A DNA stretch of 64,000 nt from Mycolicibacterium sp. CBMA 226. GTDB taxonomy: Bacteria; Actinomycetota; Actinomycetes; Mycobacteriales; Mycobacteriaceae. Where the stretch lies: positions 62,001 through 126,000 of the forward strand of contig NZ_VTGY01000033.1 of assembly GCF_009729075.1 (NCBI RefSeq), read 5' to 3'. Shown here piece by piece: positions 44,283 to 53,458 of this stretch. A model generated the notes under the pieces. The model ran no database searches. It was not told where the DNA came from and worked only from the letters and a program-made list of their open reading frames with translations. The translations under genes were made by a program, and so were the position numbers. Position 1 is the stretch's first letter, and each line of letters begins with the position of its first letter.

Positions 44283-45250
44283 CAATTCCTCCAAGGTAAT
44301 TCGTGGTTGCCGCCATTGGCTCCGTCTTGGTCGAAGGCAGACCCCACATTGGGGTGACCGTCGATCCCTGCGGATGCACCGATATCGATGGCGATGTTGT
44401 CCAACAATCTGGTCGTACCGAGCCGGCCCACCACCAGCATCCGGGCCGGCCCCGAAGCCGGTGCCGGACCCAGCCAGGGGTCCCGGACCTCCAGATAGTC
44501 GACGACGATGGCGGGTACCTCGTCGAGGACCGCCCGGGCCGCATCGAGTGCGGCGGCCGCGCCGTGCGGCGCGGAGTACTTGCCGGCGAGCAACGCCGCG
44601 GACAACGCCCCGGCCTGCTCACGCTGTTCGGCGTCCAGGTAGCGATTGCGCGACGACATGGCCAGACCGTCGTTCTCGCGCACGATCGGCACCGCCTGAA
44701 TTCGCACGTCGAGGTCGAGGTCGTCGACCATCTGGCGCACCAGAACCAGTTGCTGATAGTCCTTTTCGCCGAAGAACCCGCGATCGGGGCGCACGATGTT
44801 CAGCAGCTTGAGCACCACCGTTAGCATCCCGGAGAAATGTGTCGGGCGGGAGCCGCCCTCCAGCTCCGCGCCGAGCGGCCCCGGGAGCACCGTCGTGCGC
44901 TGACCGTTCGGGTACATGTCGGCCGCGCTGGGCGCGAAGACGATGTCGACGTCCTCGCCGCGCAGCAGCTCGACGTCGGAGTCCAGGGTGCGCGGGTAGG
45001 CGTCCAGGTCCTCGCCCGCACCGAACTGCAAGGGGTTGACGAAGATCGACACCACCACGACCGCGCCGGGCACCTTCTTCGCCGAGCGCACCAACTCGAG
45101 GTGGCCCTCGTGCAGCGCACCCATGGTCGGCACGAGCATCACCCGGCGCCCGGTGGAGCGCAGCACCCGGGACACGTCCGACACATCGGTCGGATTGGTG
45201 TACAGGTTCAGCTCGCCGGCGGTGAACTTCGGCGGCCTGCGATCGGTCAC
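44282..45250 (-). CDS. panC: Pantothenate synthetase
   Basis: 322 residues. The cytidylyltransferase-superfamily motif HEGHLELVR (HIGH-like) and MSSRNRYL (KMSKS-like) are present. It joins pantoate and beta-alanine with ATP. It overlaps Rv3603c by 4 nt and panD by 1 nt. Confidence 0.96.
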   Translation of the reverse strand: MTDRRPPKFTAGELNLYTNPTDVSDVSRVLRSTGRRVMLVPTMGALHEGHLELVRSAKKVPGAVVVVSIFVNPLQFGAGEDLDAYPRTLDSDVELLRGEDVDIVFAPSAADMYPNGQRTTVLPGPLGAELEGGSRPTHFSGMLTVVLKLLNIVRPDRGFFGEKDYQQLVLVRQMVDDLDLDVRIQAVPIVRENDGLAMSSRNRYLDAEQREQAGALSAALLAGKYSAPHGAAAALDAARAVLDEVPAIVVDYLEVRDPWLGPAPASGPARMLVVGRLGTTRLLDNIAIDIGASAGIDGHPNVGSAFDQDGANGGNHELPWRN

Positions 45251-46173
45251 TGCGCTCTCCCAGAGTCGGTCAACACGGCGAAAACTTCATTCGGGGCGTG
45301 GGCCCGCTGCGCGGTACGCAGCGACATGGCCCGATAGGCCTGCGCCAGTTGGGGATTCGCCTCTTCCATCGCGTGCAGGTGGGCCGCGACGGCGGCGCCG
45401 TCACCGCGGGCAACCGGACCCGTCAGCGCGCTCTGCCCGCGCTGCAAGGCGTTCTCCAGGGAGGCCCGCGCCAGCGGCGCGAGAATGCGTTCGGCGATAC
45501 CGGCGGGGTCGCTGCTGACCAGTTCCTGCCCGAGCAGTTCCTGACCGGCCAGCGCGTCGCGCAGGGCTTCCACCGCATCGAGGACGACGGTGATGACGTG
45601 ATTGCCGGCGTGCGCCAATGCCGCGTGATACAGCGTGCGGGCGTCTTCGCGAACCCGGAACGGTTCGCCGCCGATCTCGAGAACCAGGGACTGGGCGATG
45701 GCGTAGCCGACGTCGTCGGCTGCGGTGATGCCGAAACAGGTCTCCGACAGCCGGGCGATGTCCTCGTCCGCGCCGGTGAACGTCATGGCCGGGTGAATGG
45801 CCAGCGGGATACAGCCCTGCTCGGTCAGCGGGGCCAGCACGGCGATGCCGTTGGCGCCCGAGGTGTGCACGACGATGGTGCCGGGACGGACCGATCGGGT
45901 TGCCGCCAGGCCCGCGACGACGGACGTCAGCTCCGCGTCCGGCACGGCCAGCAGCAGCAGTTCAGCTTTGGCGGCGACGTCGTGAGCGGGCAGCACCTGG
46001 GTGTCGGGCAGGCGGCGCTCGGCACGGCCGCGCGAGGCACGGGATATCGCGCTACACGCGACGACGACGTGGTCGGCGCGCTCCAACGCGACACCCAGCG
46101 CACTGCCGACCCGCCCTGCGGAAATGATTCCGACAGTGAGCCGGGCCGGACGCAGTCCGTCGAGCTGCTTCAT
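45247..46173 (-). CDS. Rossmann-fold DUF2520 protein (Rv3603c-like)
   Basis: 308 residues. The N-terminal NADP-binding fold (LTVGIISAGRVGSALGVALE) precedes an all-helical DUF2520 domain (about 145-290). Similar proteins are related to ketopantoate/F420-dependent reductases, and the gene heads the panC-panD-coaX operon in mycobacteria, so a step in pantothenate supply (ketopantoate reduction) is a reasonable guess but unproven. Confidence 0.87.
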   Translation of the reverse strand: MKQLDGLRPARLTVGIISAGRVGSALGVALERADHVVVACSAISRASRGRAERRLPDTQVLPAHDVAAKAELLLLAVPDAELTSVVAGLAATRSVRPGTIVVHTSGANGIAVLAPLTEQGCIPLAIHPAMTFTGADEDIARLSETCFGITAADDVGYAIAQSLVLEIGGEPFRVREDARTLYHAALAHAGNHVITVVLDAVEALRDALAGQELLGQELVSSDPAGIAERILAPLARASLENALQRGQSALTGPVARGDGAAVAAHLHAMEEANPQLAQAYRAMSLRTAQRAHAPNEVFAVLTDSGRAQ

Positions 46174-46253
46174 TGCAGCGACCTCACAATAGGTGGTTTC
46201 TCATCGTTCCAGTCCTGCTCAGCAGGTACCGGACGGTCACCGCAGAGCGTAGC

Positions 46254-47321
46254 TCAGTCCTCGCGCCGGCGTCGACGGCCGCCGCCGCTCGGGTTGGCCT
46301 GCAGCCGCGCCAGCAATTCGGCCGCCGGCTGCCCGCCAACGTGCTGACCTGCGGGTTCCTCGTCGGGTTCGGCACGGCGCCGCCGCCCGGATGTGACAGG
46401 GGTCTCTGCCGCGGGCGGTGCGGTAGCCGGTTCCGAGGGCGCCCCGTGGCGGCCCCGGCGCGGCGGTGCGGGGGCCGACGGGGGTGCCGGCGGGACGACC
46501 GGCAGGGTCATCGTCGGTTCGGGGCCGCGGTCCTGGACCGGCGGCACGGGCGGCGGAGGCGGTTCCGGCGTCACGGGCGCCCAGTTGCTGCCCGGCTGAC
46601 CGGCCGGGATCCACTGGCCTTCGGCCGGGGTCGGCTGCCAATCGGACGGCGCCGGCTGCGGCGGACGACGGTGCGCTCCGCCGAACGGCGGCTGCGGCGG
46701 CGGAGGCGGCGGCGCCCACGGATCCGGTGGCACGTGCGGCTCGGCCGCCACGTCGATGATGGGGCTCTCTTCGGTGTTCGGCTCCGAAATCAGATCCTGG
46801 CGGTCCTCGGTGTCGATCCGGCTGGCAACCACGCGGCCGACCGGCGCGGCCTGCCCGGTGCGATCGGTCTCGAGCGCCGGGCGGTGCGCCAGGTCGGTGT
46901 CGAAGTAGAACTCGAGGTTCGCGCGCAGCGCGGCGAGTTCCGCGCGCAGCGCCGCGACCTCGTCGGCCGACTGGGCGCGCAGTTCCGAGGCCAGCTCACG
47001 GCGCAGGTGTGATTCCAGGGACAGTTCGTACTCGCGTCGCGCCGCGATCTCGCGGTCCAGCTGCAGGTCGTAGACGAGCTTGAGGTCCCGGGCCCGGGCC
47101 TGGTCCAGATCGGCCTGACGCCGGTAGATGAACGAGGCGAACGCCGCCGCCACCGCGGCCCACAGGGCAATGACCACAGCGAGTTTCAGCAACTCGACCT
47201 GATCGGTGAACACCAGAGCGGAGCTGGCGATGATCGCGAGCACCAACAACGCCGTCAGCAGCAACCAACCCGGCCTGCGGTTTGCACGCCTGCCGCGCGC
47301 TGCCCGAGTCGGATCGATCAT
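46254..47321 (-). CDS. Membrane protein DUF6779 (Rv3604c-like)
   Basis: 355 residues. Two membrane segments (about 18-36 and 48-66) are followed by a coiled-coil region (about 70-135, rich in Leu, Glu, Arg) and a very proline-rich C-terminal half with runs such as PPPPPPQPPFGG. The end is basic (GRRRRRED). It matches Rv3604c in place and design. Function unknown; a scaffold role at the membrane is possible. Confidence 0.82.
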   Translation of the reverse strand: MIDPTRAARGRRANRRPGWLLLTALLVLAIIASSALVFTDQVELLKLAVVIALWAAVAAAFASFIYRRQADLDQARARDLKLVYDLQLDREIAARREYELSLESHLRRELASELRAQSADEVAALRAELAALRANLEFYFDTDLAHRPALETDRTGQAAPVGRVVASRIDTEDRQDLISEPNTEESPIIDVAAEPHVPPDPWAPPPPPPQPPFGGAHRRPPQPAPSDWQPTPAEGQWIPAGQPGSNWAPVTPEPPPPPVPPVQDRGPEPTMTLPVVPPAPPSAPAPPRRGRHGAPSEPATAPPAAETPVTSGRRRRAEPDEEPAGQHVGGQPAAELLARLQANPSGGGRRRRRED

Positions 47322-47388
47322 GGGCTGACTGTACCGTTTTGCCTTCCCATCGCTGGTTGTCCGACACCCCGTCCGGACGGATCGTTAC

Positions 47389-47865
47389 CTATTCGGTTGC
47401 GCCGTCAGACTTCTCCGGCGGGTCGAGTGGCGCGCGGCAGCAATGCTGCAGCCACAACCCGGCCACCACGAGGGTCAGCGCACTCACCGCTGCGACCGTC
47501 GCCCCCGGGAAATCGGCCGCGGCCACCCGCAGCTCGCCCCGCCGCGGTAGCACGTAGCCGAGTACTCCGAGCCACCAGCCGAGAGCCAGCGCACCGACCC
47601 AGGCCGACGCCTTGGCCACCACGACCGAGCGGGCGACCGCCAGCGGATGAATGCGGCCGGCCCCCACCCCGATGGCGCCATCCCTGATCTTGGCGCGCAG
47701 GTAGAACGCCCAGCCGGCCTCGGCGGCGGCAAAAACCAACAGCGACAATCCCGTCCACACCGTGATCGGCGGGAACCAGCGGTACACCAGGATCACCAGC
47801 AGGTAGGCGACAACCGCGGCCAGCGCCGTACCGATCGCCAGCTCCCGCTTCCGGGTGGGCCCCAT
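47389..47865 (-). CDS. DUF3180 membrane protein (Rv3605c-like)
   Basis: 158 residues with four membrane segments (about 10-28, 36-54, 82-104 and 120-140). It abuts folK, sharing one base, and is the last gene of the folate operon. Function unknown; conserved with folK across actinobacteria. Confidence 0.85.
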   Translation of the reverse strand: MGPTRKRELAIGTALAAVVAYLLVILVYRWFPPITVWTGLSLLVFAAAEAGWAFYLRAKIRDGAIGVGAGRIHPLAVARSVVVAKASAWVGALALGWWLGVLGYVLPRRGELRVAAADFPGATVAAVSALTLVVAGLWLQHCCRAPLDPPEKSDGATE

Positions 47866-48389
47866 CAGGGCACCAGTACCAGGTCAGTGCGGCGCACGCC
47901 GTCGCGTTCGCCGGCATCGAGCGCGGCCAGCAGGTCGGCAACCGGCGCCGCCCGCCCGTCCACCGTCAGTGCCGCGTCAGGGTCGACCGCCAGCCACGGC
48001 ACCAGCACGAAGGCCCGTTGATGCGCCAGTGGGTGCGGCAGCGTCAGGGTCGGATCAGTTGAGCGCACTTCGGTGTCACCGTCGTGGCAGCTGACGATGT
48101 CGACGTCGAGAGTGCGTGGGCCCCAGCGTTGTTCACGCACCCGGTCCGCCACGTTCTCGAACTCGTGGGCCCGGTGCAACCAGCCCGGGCCGTCGAGCTC
48201 GGGATCGTCGGCCAGCAGGACGGCATTCAGGAACGGTCCCTGCGCGACACCGCCCCAGGCATCGGTTTCGTAAACCGGCGAGACGGCCCGGACCGCGTTA
48301 CCCAACCCAGACACCACCGACTGCAGATGGGCAAGGCGATCACCCAGATTGGAGCCGATGGACAGGACCACGCTAGCCACGACCGGCAC
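47865..48389 (-). CDS. folK: 2-amino-4-hydroxy-6-hydroxymethyldihydropteridine pyrophosphokinase
   Basis: 174 residues. It has LSIGSNLGDRLAHL at the N-terminus and the catalytic RWGPRTLDVDIV. It adds pyrophosphate to the pterin in folate synthesis. It starts at a GTG (48389 or 48380) and overlaps folB by up to 17 nt. Confidence 0.94.
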   Translation of the reverse strand: MPVVASVVLSIGSNLGDRLAHLQSVVSGLGNAVRAVSPVYETDAWGGVAQGPFLNAVLLADDPELDGPGWLHRAHEFENVADRVREQRWGPRTLDVDIVSCHDGDTEVRSTDPTLTLPHPLAHQRAFVLVPWLAVDPDAALTVDGRAAPVADLLAALDAGERDGVRRTDLVLVP

Positions 48390-48747
48390 GCCTCGAGCGG
48401 CGGGCGACTACCGCAACGTCGTTGAAGGTCAACGGAATCGGCGCGCTGGGTTTGTGCAGCACCACCTCGACGGCGTGGACGCGCTGGTCGGCCATCACCG
48501 AATCGGCGATCTCGGCCGATACCGTCTCGATCAGGTTCCGCGGCGGCCCGGCGATGATGTCCGCCGCCTGCTGCGCCAGCGCGCCGTAGTCCAGCGTGTC
48601 CGACAACTCGTCGCTCAGCGCGGCGGCGGCCAGGTCGATCCACACCGTGATGTCGACGACGAAGTCCTGTCCGTCGCGGCGCTCATGGTCGAAAACCCCG
48701 TGGTTGCCACGAACGGTCAAGCCGCGCAATTCGATTCGATCAGCCAA
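48373..48747 (-). CDS. folB: Dihydroneopterin aldolase
   Basis: 124 residues. ADRIELRGLTVRGNHGVFDHER and LIETVSAEIADSV match FolB. It converts dihydroneopterin to the hydroxymethyl pterin. The TTG at 48747 is chosen because it gives the known MADRIELRG start, and it overlaps the folP stop by 8 nt. Confidence 0.94.
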   Translation of the reverse strand: MADRIELRGLTVRGNHGVFDHERRDGQDFVVDITVWIDLAAAALSDELSDTLDYGALAQQAADIIAGPPRNLIETVSAEIADSVMADQRVHAVEVVLHKPSAPIPLTFNDVAVVARRSRRAGRG

Positions 48748-49558
48748 GCCAGGCTCCCACCACTTTTACCGCGTCAACCGAAGCCTGCACATCATGCACC
48801 CGCACTCCCCACGCCCCGTGCTGGGCGGCCAGCGCCGAGATCACGGCGGTGGCGGTCTCGCGGCCGTCAGGTTCCCGCGGCGTGCCGTCGGCATCCGCTA
48901 GCAGGGTACCGAGGAACCGCTTGCGCGACGCGCCGACCAACACCGGGATACCGGTGGCGACGAGCTCGGGCAGCGCCCGCAGCAAGGCCCAATTGTGCTC
49001 CGCCGACTTGGCGAAACCCAGACCCGGATCGATGATCAGGTTGCCCGGCTCCACCCCGGCGGCGACCGCGTCGTCGACCGCGGCGAGCAGCTCGGCCCGG
49101 ACATCGGCCACCACGTCGGAGTAATCGGGGATGCGGTGCGGGTGCTCGGCGTCGACTTCGCGCCAGTGCATGAGGACCCACGGCACCCGCGCGCCGGCCA
49201 GCAGCGGGGCCATGTCGGGGTCGGCCCGGCCGCCCGACACGTCGTTGACGATGTGGACACCGCATTCCAGGGCGGCTTCGGCGACGTCGGCGTGCATGGT
49301 GTCGATACTGACCGTGATGCCTTGGGCCACAAGCTCTTTGATGACCGGTAGCACGCGGCCGCGTTCGATCTCCGGGTCCAGCCTGGCCGCACCGGGGCGG
49401 GTGGACTCCCCGCCGACGTCGATGATCTGCGCCCCCTGGGAAGCCAGCGTCAGGCCGTGGGCGATCGCGCGATCGTGGTCGAGGAACCGTCCGCCGTCGG
49501 AGAACGAGTCGGCCGTGACGTTGACCACGCCCATCACGCGCGTCGGAAGTGCGCTCAC
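48740..49558 (-). CDS. folP: Dihydropteroate synthase
   Basis: 272 residues. It has VMGVVNVTADSFSDGG, DVGGESTRPGA and VGASRKRFLG. It condenses pterin pyrophosphate with p-aminobenzoate and is the sulfonamide target. GTG start, 4-nt overlap with folE. Confidence 0.96.
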   Translation of the reverse strand: MSALPTRVMGVVNVTADSFSDGGRFLDHDRAIAHGLTLASQGAQIIDVGGESTRPGAARLDPEIERGRVLPVIKELVAQGITVSIDTMHADVAEAALECGVHIVNDVSGGRADPDMAPLLAGARVPWVLMHWREVDAEHPHRIPDYSDVVADVRAELLAAVDDAVAAGVEPGNLIIDPGLGFAKSAEHNWALLRALPELVATGIPVLVGASRKRFLGTLLADADGTPREPDGRETATAVISALAAQHGAWGVRVHDVQASVDAVKVVGAWLG

Positions 49559-50163
49559 TTCCGCAGGATCAGATCCAGCGCCTCGGCTCGCGACGACGCG
49601 CAGGTCTTGAACTGGCCGCGCACCGCCGACGTGGTGGTCACCGCGCCGGGCTTACGGACGCCGCGCATCGCCATGCACAGGTGTTCGGCTTCGATCACCA
49701 CGATGGCGCCCTGCGGGTTCAGCTTGCGCATCAGGGCATCGGCGATCTGGCCGGTCAGCCGCTCCTGCACCTGGGGCCGCTTGGCGTACAGATCGACGAG
49801 GCGGGCGATCTTGGACAGCCCGGTCACCCGGCCGTCCTCACCCGGGATGTAGCCGACGTGCGCGACGCCGTGGAACGACACCAGATGGTGCTCGCATGTC
49901 GAGTACATCGGGATGTCTTTGACCAGCACCAGCTCGTCGTGGCCCTCGTCGAACGTCGTGTCGAGCACGCTGTCGGGGTCGGTGTACAACCCGGCGAAGA
50001 TCTCCTCGAAGGCGCGGGCAACGCGGCCGGGGGTGTCCTGCAACCCGCCGCGGTCGGGGTCCTCGCCAACTGCGAGCAGCAGCTCACGTACCGCGGCTTC
50101 GGCTCGATCGTGATCGAACTTCGGCGGGGTGAGCCTGGCCGAATGGATCTGCGACCGCGTCAT
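49555..50163 (-). CDS. folE: GTP cyclohydrolase I
   Basis: 202 residues. Zinc ligands and active site appear in YSTCEHHLV and EAEHLCMAMRGVRK. First step of the pterin pathway from GTP. The ATG at 50163 gives MTRSQIHSARL; the longer upstream frame is antisense-like sequence inside ftsH. It starts 8 bp after the ftsH stop. Confidence 0.96.
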   Translation of the reverse strand: MTRSQIHSARLTPPKFDHDRAEAAVRELLLAVGEDPDRGGLQDTPGRVARAFEEIFAGLYTDPDSVLDTTFDEGHDELVLVKDIPMYSTCEHHLVSFHGVAHVGYIPGEDGRVTGLSKIARLVDLYAKRPQVQERLTGQIADALMRKLNPQGAIVVIEAEHLCMAMRGVRKPGAVTTTSAVRGQFKTCASSRAEALDLILRK

Positions 50164-50171
50164 CTGTGCGC

Positions 50172-52409
50172 CTACTCGTCGTTGGGTTTGGCCGGCGGAG
50201 GTGCCGGCTGCTGCGGATACGGCTGGTAGCCCTGCGGCGGACCGGGCTGGCCCCAGCCCGGCTGCGGGTACCACTGGCCCTGCTGGCCATGGCCATGCTG
50301 CGGCGGCCAGCCCGGGGCCTGCCAGCCCGCGGGTGCGCCGTAGTTCGGCTGGGTCTGGCCGTGCTGCGGCTGACCGTTCGGTGCGGCGTGTGCGCCGTTG
50401 GTGCCGTTCACTCCGGCCGCGGCCTGGCTCGCGGCGGCGATGGCCGCCTTGAACGCCGGCTCCTGGACCGGCGGCGGCCACGGCTCGCCGCGCTCGATGG
50501 CCAGCTCGCCCGGCGTCTTGATGGGCGGCCGCTCCGACGGGATGCGGCCACCGAAGTCGTCGAACAGGGTCAGGCGGGGACGCTTCTCTACGTCGACCAG
50601 GATGCGCTCCAGGTCGGGGCGGTGCAGCGTCTCCTTCTCGAGCAGCTCGCCGGCCAGGGTGTCCAGCTGGTCGCGGTACTGCGTCAGCACGTCCCACGCC
50701 TCGGTGTGGGCGGCCTCGATGAGCTTGCGGACCTCGTCGTCGATGTCGCGGGCCACCTCATGACCGAAATCAGCCTGGGTGCCCATGGTGCGGCCCAGGA
50801 ACGGATCGCCGTGCTCGGTGCCGTAGCGGACGGCGCCCAGCTTGGCGCTCATGCCGAACTCGGTGACCATGGCGCGCGCGATCTTGGTGGCGTTCTCGAT
50901 GTCGGACACCGCACCGGTGGTGGGCTCGCGGAAGATCAGCTCCTCGGCGGCGCGACCGCCGATCGCCATGACCAGGCGCGCGATCAGTTCGGAACGGGTC
51001 TGCATGCCCTTGTCGTCCTCGGGGACGGCGACGGCGTGCCCGCCAGTGCGGCCGCGGGCCAGGATCGTCACCTTGTACACGGGGTCCAGATGCGGCATGG
51101 CCCAGCCGGCCAGCGTGTGCCCGGCCTCGTGATACGCGGTGATCTTCTTTTCCAGCTCGCTGATGATGCGGCCCTTGCGGCGCGGACCACCGACGACGCG
51201 GTCGACGGCCTCTTCCAGCGCCGGACCGGTGATCACCGTGGCGTTCTCGCGGGCCGTCAGCAGCGCGGCCTCGTTGATGACGTTGGCCAGGTCGGCGCCG
51301 GACATGCCGACGGTGCGCTTGGCCAGGCCGTCGAGGTCGGCGTCGGGCGCGATGGGCTTGCCGGCCGAGTGCACCCGCAGCACGGCCTTGCGGCCGGCCA
51401 GGTCGGGCGCCGAGACCGGGATCTGCCGGTCGAAGCGGCCGGGACGCAGCAGCGCCGGGTCCAGGATGTCGGGCCGGTTGGTGGCGGCGATCAGGATGAC
51501 GCCCTGGCGGTCGCCGAAGCCGTCCATCTCGACCAGCAGCTGGTTCAGCGTCTGCTCACGCTCGTCGTGGCCGCCGCCCAGGCCGGCGCCACGCTGGCGG
51601 CCGACGGCGTCGATCTCGTCGACGAAGATGATGCAGGGGCTGTTCTGCTTGGCCTGCTCGAACAGGTCGCGCACGCGCGAAGCACCGACGCCGACGAACA
51701 TCTCGACGAAGTCCGAACCGGAGATGGTGAAGAACGGCACCCCGGCCTCGCCGGCGACGGCGCGCGCCAGCAGCGTCTTACCGGTACCGGGCGGGCCGTA
51801 CAGCAGCACGCCCTTGGGGATCTTGGCGCCCAGGGCCTGGTAGCGGCTCGGGTTCTGCAGGAAGTCCTTGATCTCGTACAGCTCTTCGACGGCCTCGTCC
51901 ACGCCGGCGACGTCGGCGAACGTCGTCTTCGGCATGTCCTTGCCGAGCATCTTGGCGCGCGACTTGCCGAAGCCGAAGCCCATGCGGCCGCCGCCCTGCA
52001 TGCGGGAGAACATGAAGAACAGGCCGACCAGCAGCAACAGCGGCAGCAGGTAGATCAGCAGCGAGCTGAGGATGCTGCCCTGGTTGACGACGGTCTTGGT
52101 CTTGACGTTCTTGGCGTTGAGCGCATCGAACAGCGGCACCGCGTAGCCCGTCGGGAACGACGTGATGATCTTGTTGCTGTTGTCGGTGTCCGCAGTGACG
52201 CTCTTCAGGTCGAGCCGAAGCTGCTGCTCCCGGTCGTCGATCTGGGCGCCGGTGACGTTCCCGGCGTTGATCTGGGCGACCGCCACGGACGTGTCGACCT
52301 GGTGATAACCACGCGTGTCATCACTGAAATAGAAGAAAGACCAACCCAGCAGCAACACGACCGCGACGACAGTCAGGGTGCGGATGACGTTTTTTCGCTT
52401 CATCGACAT
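50172..52409 (-). CDS. ftsH: ATP-dependent zinc metalloprotease FtsH
   Basis: 745 residues. Two membrane segments (about 9-27 and 115-133) flank an extracytoplasmic domain. The AAA module has Walker A GPPGTGKT, Walker B IIFVDEID and the SRH; the protease has HEAGH with zinc. The C-terminal 100 residues are a Pro/Gly/Gln/Tyr-rich tail (such as PGWPPQHGHGQQGQW), as in other mycobacterial FtsH. It degrades membrane and soluble proteins. ATGs at 52409 and 52403 are both possible. Confidence 0.96.
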   Translation of the reverse strand: MSMKRKNVIRTLTVVAVVLLLGWSFFYFSDDTRGYHQVDTSVAVAQINAGNVTGAQIDDREQQLRLDLKSVTADTDNSNKIITSFPTGYAVPLFDALNAKNVKTKTVVNQGSILSSLLIYLLPLLLLVGLFFMFSRMQGGGRMGFGFGKSRAKMLGKDMPKTTFADVAGVDEAVEELYEIKDFLQNPSRYQALGAKIPKGVLLYGPPGTGKTLLARAVAGEAGVPFFTISGSDFVEMFVGVGASRVRDLFEQAKQNSPCIIFVDEIDAVGRQRGAGLGGGHDEREQTLNQLLVEMDGFGDRQGVILIAATNRPDILDPALLRPGRFDRQIPVSAPDLAGRKAVLRVHSAGKPIAPDADLDGLAKRTVGMSGADLANVINEAALLTARENATVITGPALEEAVDRVVGGPRRKGRIISELEKKITAYHEAGHTLAGWAMPHLDPVYKVTILARGRTGGHAVAVPEDDKGMQTRSELIARLVMAIGGRAAEELIFREPTTGAVSDIENATKIARAMVTEFGMSAKLGAVRYGTEHGDPFLGRTMGTQADFGHEVARDIDDEVRKLIEAAHTEAWDVLTQYRDQLDTLAGELLEKETLHRPDLERILVDVEKRPRLTLFDDFGGRIPSERPPIKTPGELAIERGEPWPPPVQEPAFKAAIAAASQAAAGVNGTNGAHAAPNGQPQHGQTQPNYGAPAGWQAPGWPPQHGHGQQGQWYPQPGWGQPGPPQGYQPYPQQPAPPPAKPNDE

Positions 52410-52555
52410 ATTTCGGCCGGCGAATACTCGTCGGCCAGGTCCTTCCGATACACAGATGCGGGATAGTTCACAGGTTACCGCTATGCAAACGATCGGCAGT
52501 TCCCGGCAGTGGAACCGCTTTCCCGCCCGGACCGCCGCTGTGCTTTGGTGAGACC

Positions 52556-52726
52556 GTGATCACGTCCACCAAGCGGTTAGTCGAGACCGATCGAGTGCGC
52601 GACGTCGTCGCAGGCGATTACCGCGAGGTCATGATCGACGGTGCCGGGCACTGGCTGCAGCAAGAGCGTCCGGACGAGGTCAACGCGGTACTCATCGAAT
52701 TCCTCGAGGGACTCGGACGTAAATAG
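52556..52726 (+). pseudogene. C-terminal remnant of an epoxide hydrolase-like alpha/beta hydrolase
   Basis: An open frame of 56 residues from a GTG at 52556. Its end, GAGHWLQQERPDEVNAVL..., is the catalytic-histidine region and C-terminus of alpha/beta hydrolases of the EphA type, where GHW-QQE is typical. Everything upstream (nucleophile, oxyanion hole) is missing. M. tuberculosis has ephA (Rv3617) between ftsH and lpqG, the same place, so this looks like the relic of an ephA orthologue lost by deletion. It may also still be translated as a short peptide. Confidence 0.7.
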
Positions 52727-52734
52727 CGCGTCGG

Positions 52735-52740
52735 TACGCT
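52735..52740 (+). promoter_or_regulatory. Candidate leaderless -10 box for lpqG
   Basis: TACGCT (TANNNT) lies 7 nt before the lpqG ATG and there is no ribosome-binding site. Inference. Confidence 0.4.
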
Positions 52741-52747
52741 GAAACCC

Positions 52748-53458
52748 ATGCCATTTGCGACCCGACGTACCGCCGCCCTCGCCCTCGCCGGACTTGCGAT
52801 CGCCGGAGCCGTCGGCGTCGCCGGCTGTGGCTCCGACGACACCAAGCTCGCCGCCCGCCAGGTCACCGTCGTCGGCAACGGCAAGGTCCAGGGCACACCG
52901 GACACGCTGAACGTCACCGCGTCCATCGAGGCGACCGCACCCGACGTCACCGCCGCGATGAACCAGACCAGCAGCCGTCAGCAAGCCGTGATCGACGCGC
53001 TGACCGGTGCCGGTATCGACAAGAAGGACATCGCCACCAAGCAGGTCGAGCTGCAGCCCGACTACCGCGACTCCGTCATCACCGGGTACCGGGCCAGCAA
53101 CACCATCGACATCAAGGTCCGCAAGCTCGACACCGCGTCAGACGTCCTGTCGAAGATCGTCACGGCCGGTGGCAATGCCACGCGGATCAGCAACGTCGCC
53201 TACTCGATCGACGACGACTCGCAGCTGGTGAAGGACGCCCGCACGCACGCCTTCAACGACGCCAAGGACCGCGCCCAGCAGTACGCGCAGCTGTCCGGGC
53301 TGAGCCTGGGCAAGGTGGTCTCCATCTCCGAGGCCACGGGCGGCACCACCCCGACGCCGCTGCCGGCCCCGCGGATGGCAATGGCCGAGGCCGTGCCGCT
53401 GTCCCCCGGTCAGCAGACCGTCAGCTTCTCGGTGACGGTGATCTGGGAGCTGGGCTAA
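52748..53458 (+). CDS. lpqG: SIMPL-domain (DUF541) lipoprotein LpqG
   Basis: 236 residues. A signal peptide (RRTAALALAGLAIAGAVGVAGC) ends in lipobox VAGC. The rest is a SIMPL domain (about 38-236), with QVTVVGNGKVQGTPDTLNV at its start and the typical long helices. SIMPL proteins are periplasmic or secreted, role unclear (oxidative stress and outer-envelope functions proposed). Orthologous in position to Rv3623. Stop overlaps the convergent oxidoreductase by 4 bp. Confidence 0.9.
   Translation: MPFATRRTAALALAGLAIAGAVGVAGCGSDDTKLAARQVTVVGNGKVQGTPDTLNVTASIEATAPDVTAAMNQTSSRQQAVIDALTGAGIDKKDIATKQVELQPDYRDSVITGYRASNTIDIKVRKLDTASDVLSKIVTAGGNATRISNVAYSIDDDSQLVKDARTHAFNDAKDRAQQYAQLSGLSLGKVVSISEATGGTTPTPLPAPRMAMAEAVPLSPGQQTVSFSVTVIWELG

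Noticed and set aside
50166..52466. 766-codon plus-strand frame antisense to ftsH
   Set aside because: Shadow of ftsH; repetitive Leu/Val/Asp/Gly composition without a protein family pattern.
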